The notes under the pieces were generated by a model that saw only the letters and a list, made by a program, of their open reading frames with translations, had not been told where the DNA came from and searched no databases. A stretch of 6,360 bases of DNA from Planctomycetaceae bacterium TMED10 (GTDB lineage Bacteria > Planctomycetota > Planctomycetia > Pirellulales > UBA7805), in NCBI GenBank assembly GCA_002168195.1, contig NHBP01000061.1, forward strand, positions 11,277-17,636. The letters run 5' to 3'. The stretch's first letter is position 1, and the number at the start of each line of letters is the position of its first letter. Position numbers and translations under genes: made by a program. Below, piece by piece: positions 5,935 to 6,360 of the stretch.

Positions 5935-6360
5935 TTACTTGTTCGTTTCAACTGGCGATTCTTCCGAACTCGATGCGGGTTTACTCGTATTCTCTTGAGG
6001 ATCAATCTCAAGTTTGACACGCAACTCAATTTCAGGATAGTCCGGATGCCCGGTTGCAAGAATGATCTTTCCCTCTGAGTGCGATCCGATTCCGTAGGTA
6101 CCAGGTTTCGCATCTTTCGGGACCGTGAATATTAGGGGAAACTGCCGAAGTGTTCCTTTTGCTAGCAGAAGATCTGGGCCGGTTTCCAGGCCGATTCCGG
6201 GCGGTTCACTGGACGTCAGTTCAACTTTGACTTCGTCGCGATAACGGCCTGCCACTTGCATCAATAAACGTACCTGCCGGTTATTTCCCGCAGCGACTTT
6301 TCCTAGATTCAGTATTTGCGTTTCACGGTCGAGTTGCGGACCGAAAAGATTGACCGGCTT
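5935..6360 (-). CDS. Extracytoplasmic beta-sandwich protein, DUF1573-like (partial, N-terminus missing)
   Basis: The frame is open from the window edge to a TAA at 5937-5935, giving 142 C-terminal residues; the true start lies beyond 6360. Internal TTG and ATG codons at 6264-6259 are not the start, because coding continues upstream through LNLGKVAAGNNRQVRLL. The sequence alternates hydrophobic and polar residues as in Ig-like beta-sandwiches: 'ILNLGKVAAG', then 'VKVELTSSEP', 'PLIFTVPKDAKPGTYG', 'GKIILATGHPDYPEIELRVKLEI'. The GKI.L.T.HP...E...RV motif is what I recall from C-terminal domains of planctomycete DUF1573 proteins, which resemble the MSP/ASPM/HYDIN-type fold. The last 20 or so residues are a Ser/Glu/Pro-rich disordered tail. 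There is no Cys or haem site in this part. It lies just upstream of the tetrahaem lipoprotein on the same strand, so a shared operon and an envelope location are inferred. Family assignment is from memory and only the C-terminal portion is visible. Confidence 0.7.
   Translation of the reverse strand, partial: KPVNLFGPQLDRETQILNLGKVAAGNNRQVRLLMQVAGRYRDEVKVELTSSEPPGIGLETGPDLLLAKGTLRQFPLIFTVPKDAKPGTYGIGSHSEGKIILATGHPDYPEIELRVKLEIDPQENTSKPASSSEESPVETNK

Overview
The window reads as chromosomal DNA of a planctomycete. All four genes lie on the minus strand, so transcription runs from high to low coordinates. The assignment rests on recognising gene families from memory, not on a marker gene: a DUF1573-type C-terminal domain next to a lipoprotein with a degenerate metallophosphatase-like domain and four c-type haem sites, and a very long DUF4175-like (TIGR02302-like) Gln-rich coiled-coil membrane protein followed by a small secreted coiled-coil partner. 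Base composition is close to even and codon style looks uniform. I see no mobile element, tRNA, rRNA or CRISPR array.

Layout in transcription order. (1) 6360-5935: the 3' end of a gene that continues past the window; 142 C-terminal residues of an extracytoplasmic beta-sandwich protein, probably DUF1573 type. (2) 5878-4238: a 546-residue predicted lipoprotein with a metallophosphatase/5'-nucleotidase-like N-terminal domain lacking obvious metal ligands and a C-terminal tetrahaem (four CxxCH) cytochrome c554-like domain. It starts 56 bases after gene 1 and the two probably share a transcript. (3) 4237-3971: an intergenic gap with a weak terminator-like structure near the cytochrome stop and a perfect 7-bp hairpin before the next gene. 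(4) 3970-362: a roughly 1200-residue membrane protein with three N-terminal transmembrane helices, a beta-rich extracytoplasmic region and a very long Gln/Glu/Ala-rich coiled coil. (5) 365-1: the 5' part of a small secreted coiled-coil protein, overlapping gene 4 by an ATGA stop/start and so probably translationally coupled; it runs off the window.

There are two functional modules. The upstream pair (DUF1573-like protein plus multihaem lipoprotein) looks like an envelope redox module of unknown substrate. The downstream pair looks like the end of a larger cell-envelope operon; in planctomycetes, DUF4175-like giants tend to follow MoxR ATPase, DUF58 and von Willebrand (Bat-like) genes, but none of those lies in this window, so that link is from family knowledge only. 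The most interesting points are the haem-fused, apparently inactive metallophosphatase domain with its EPCGC motif, the coupled coiled-coil pair, and an apparent excess of the palindrome CGATCG.
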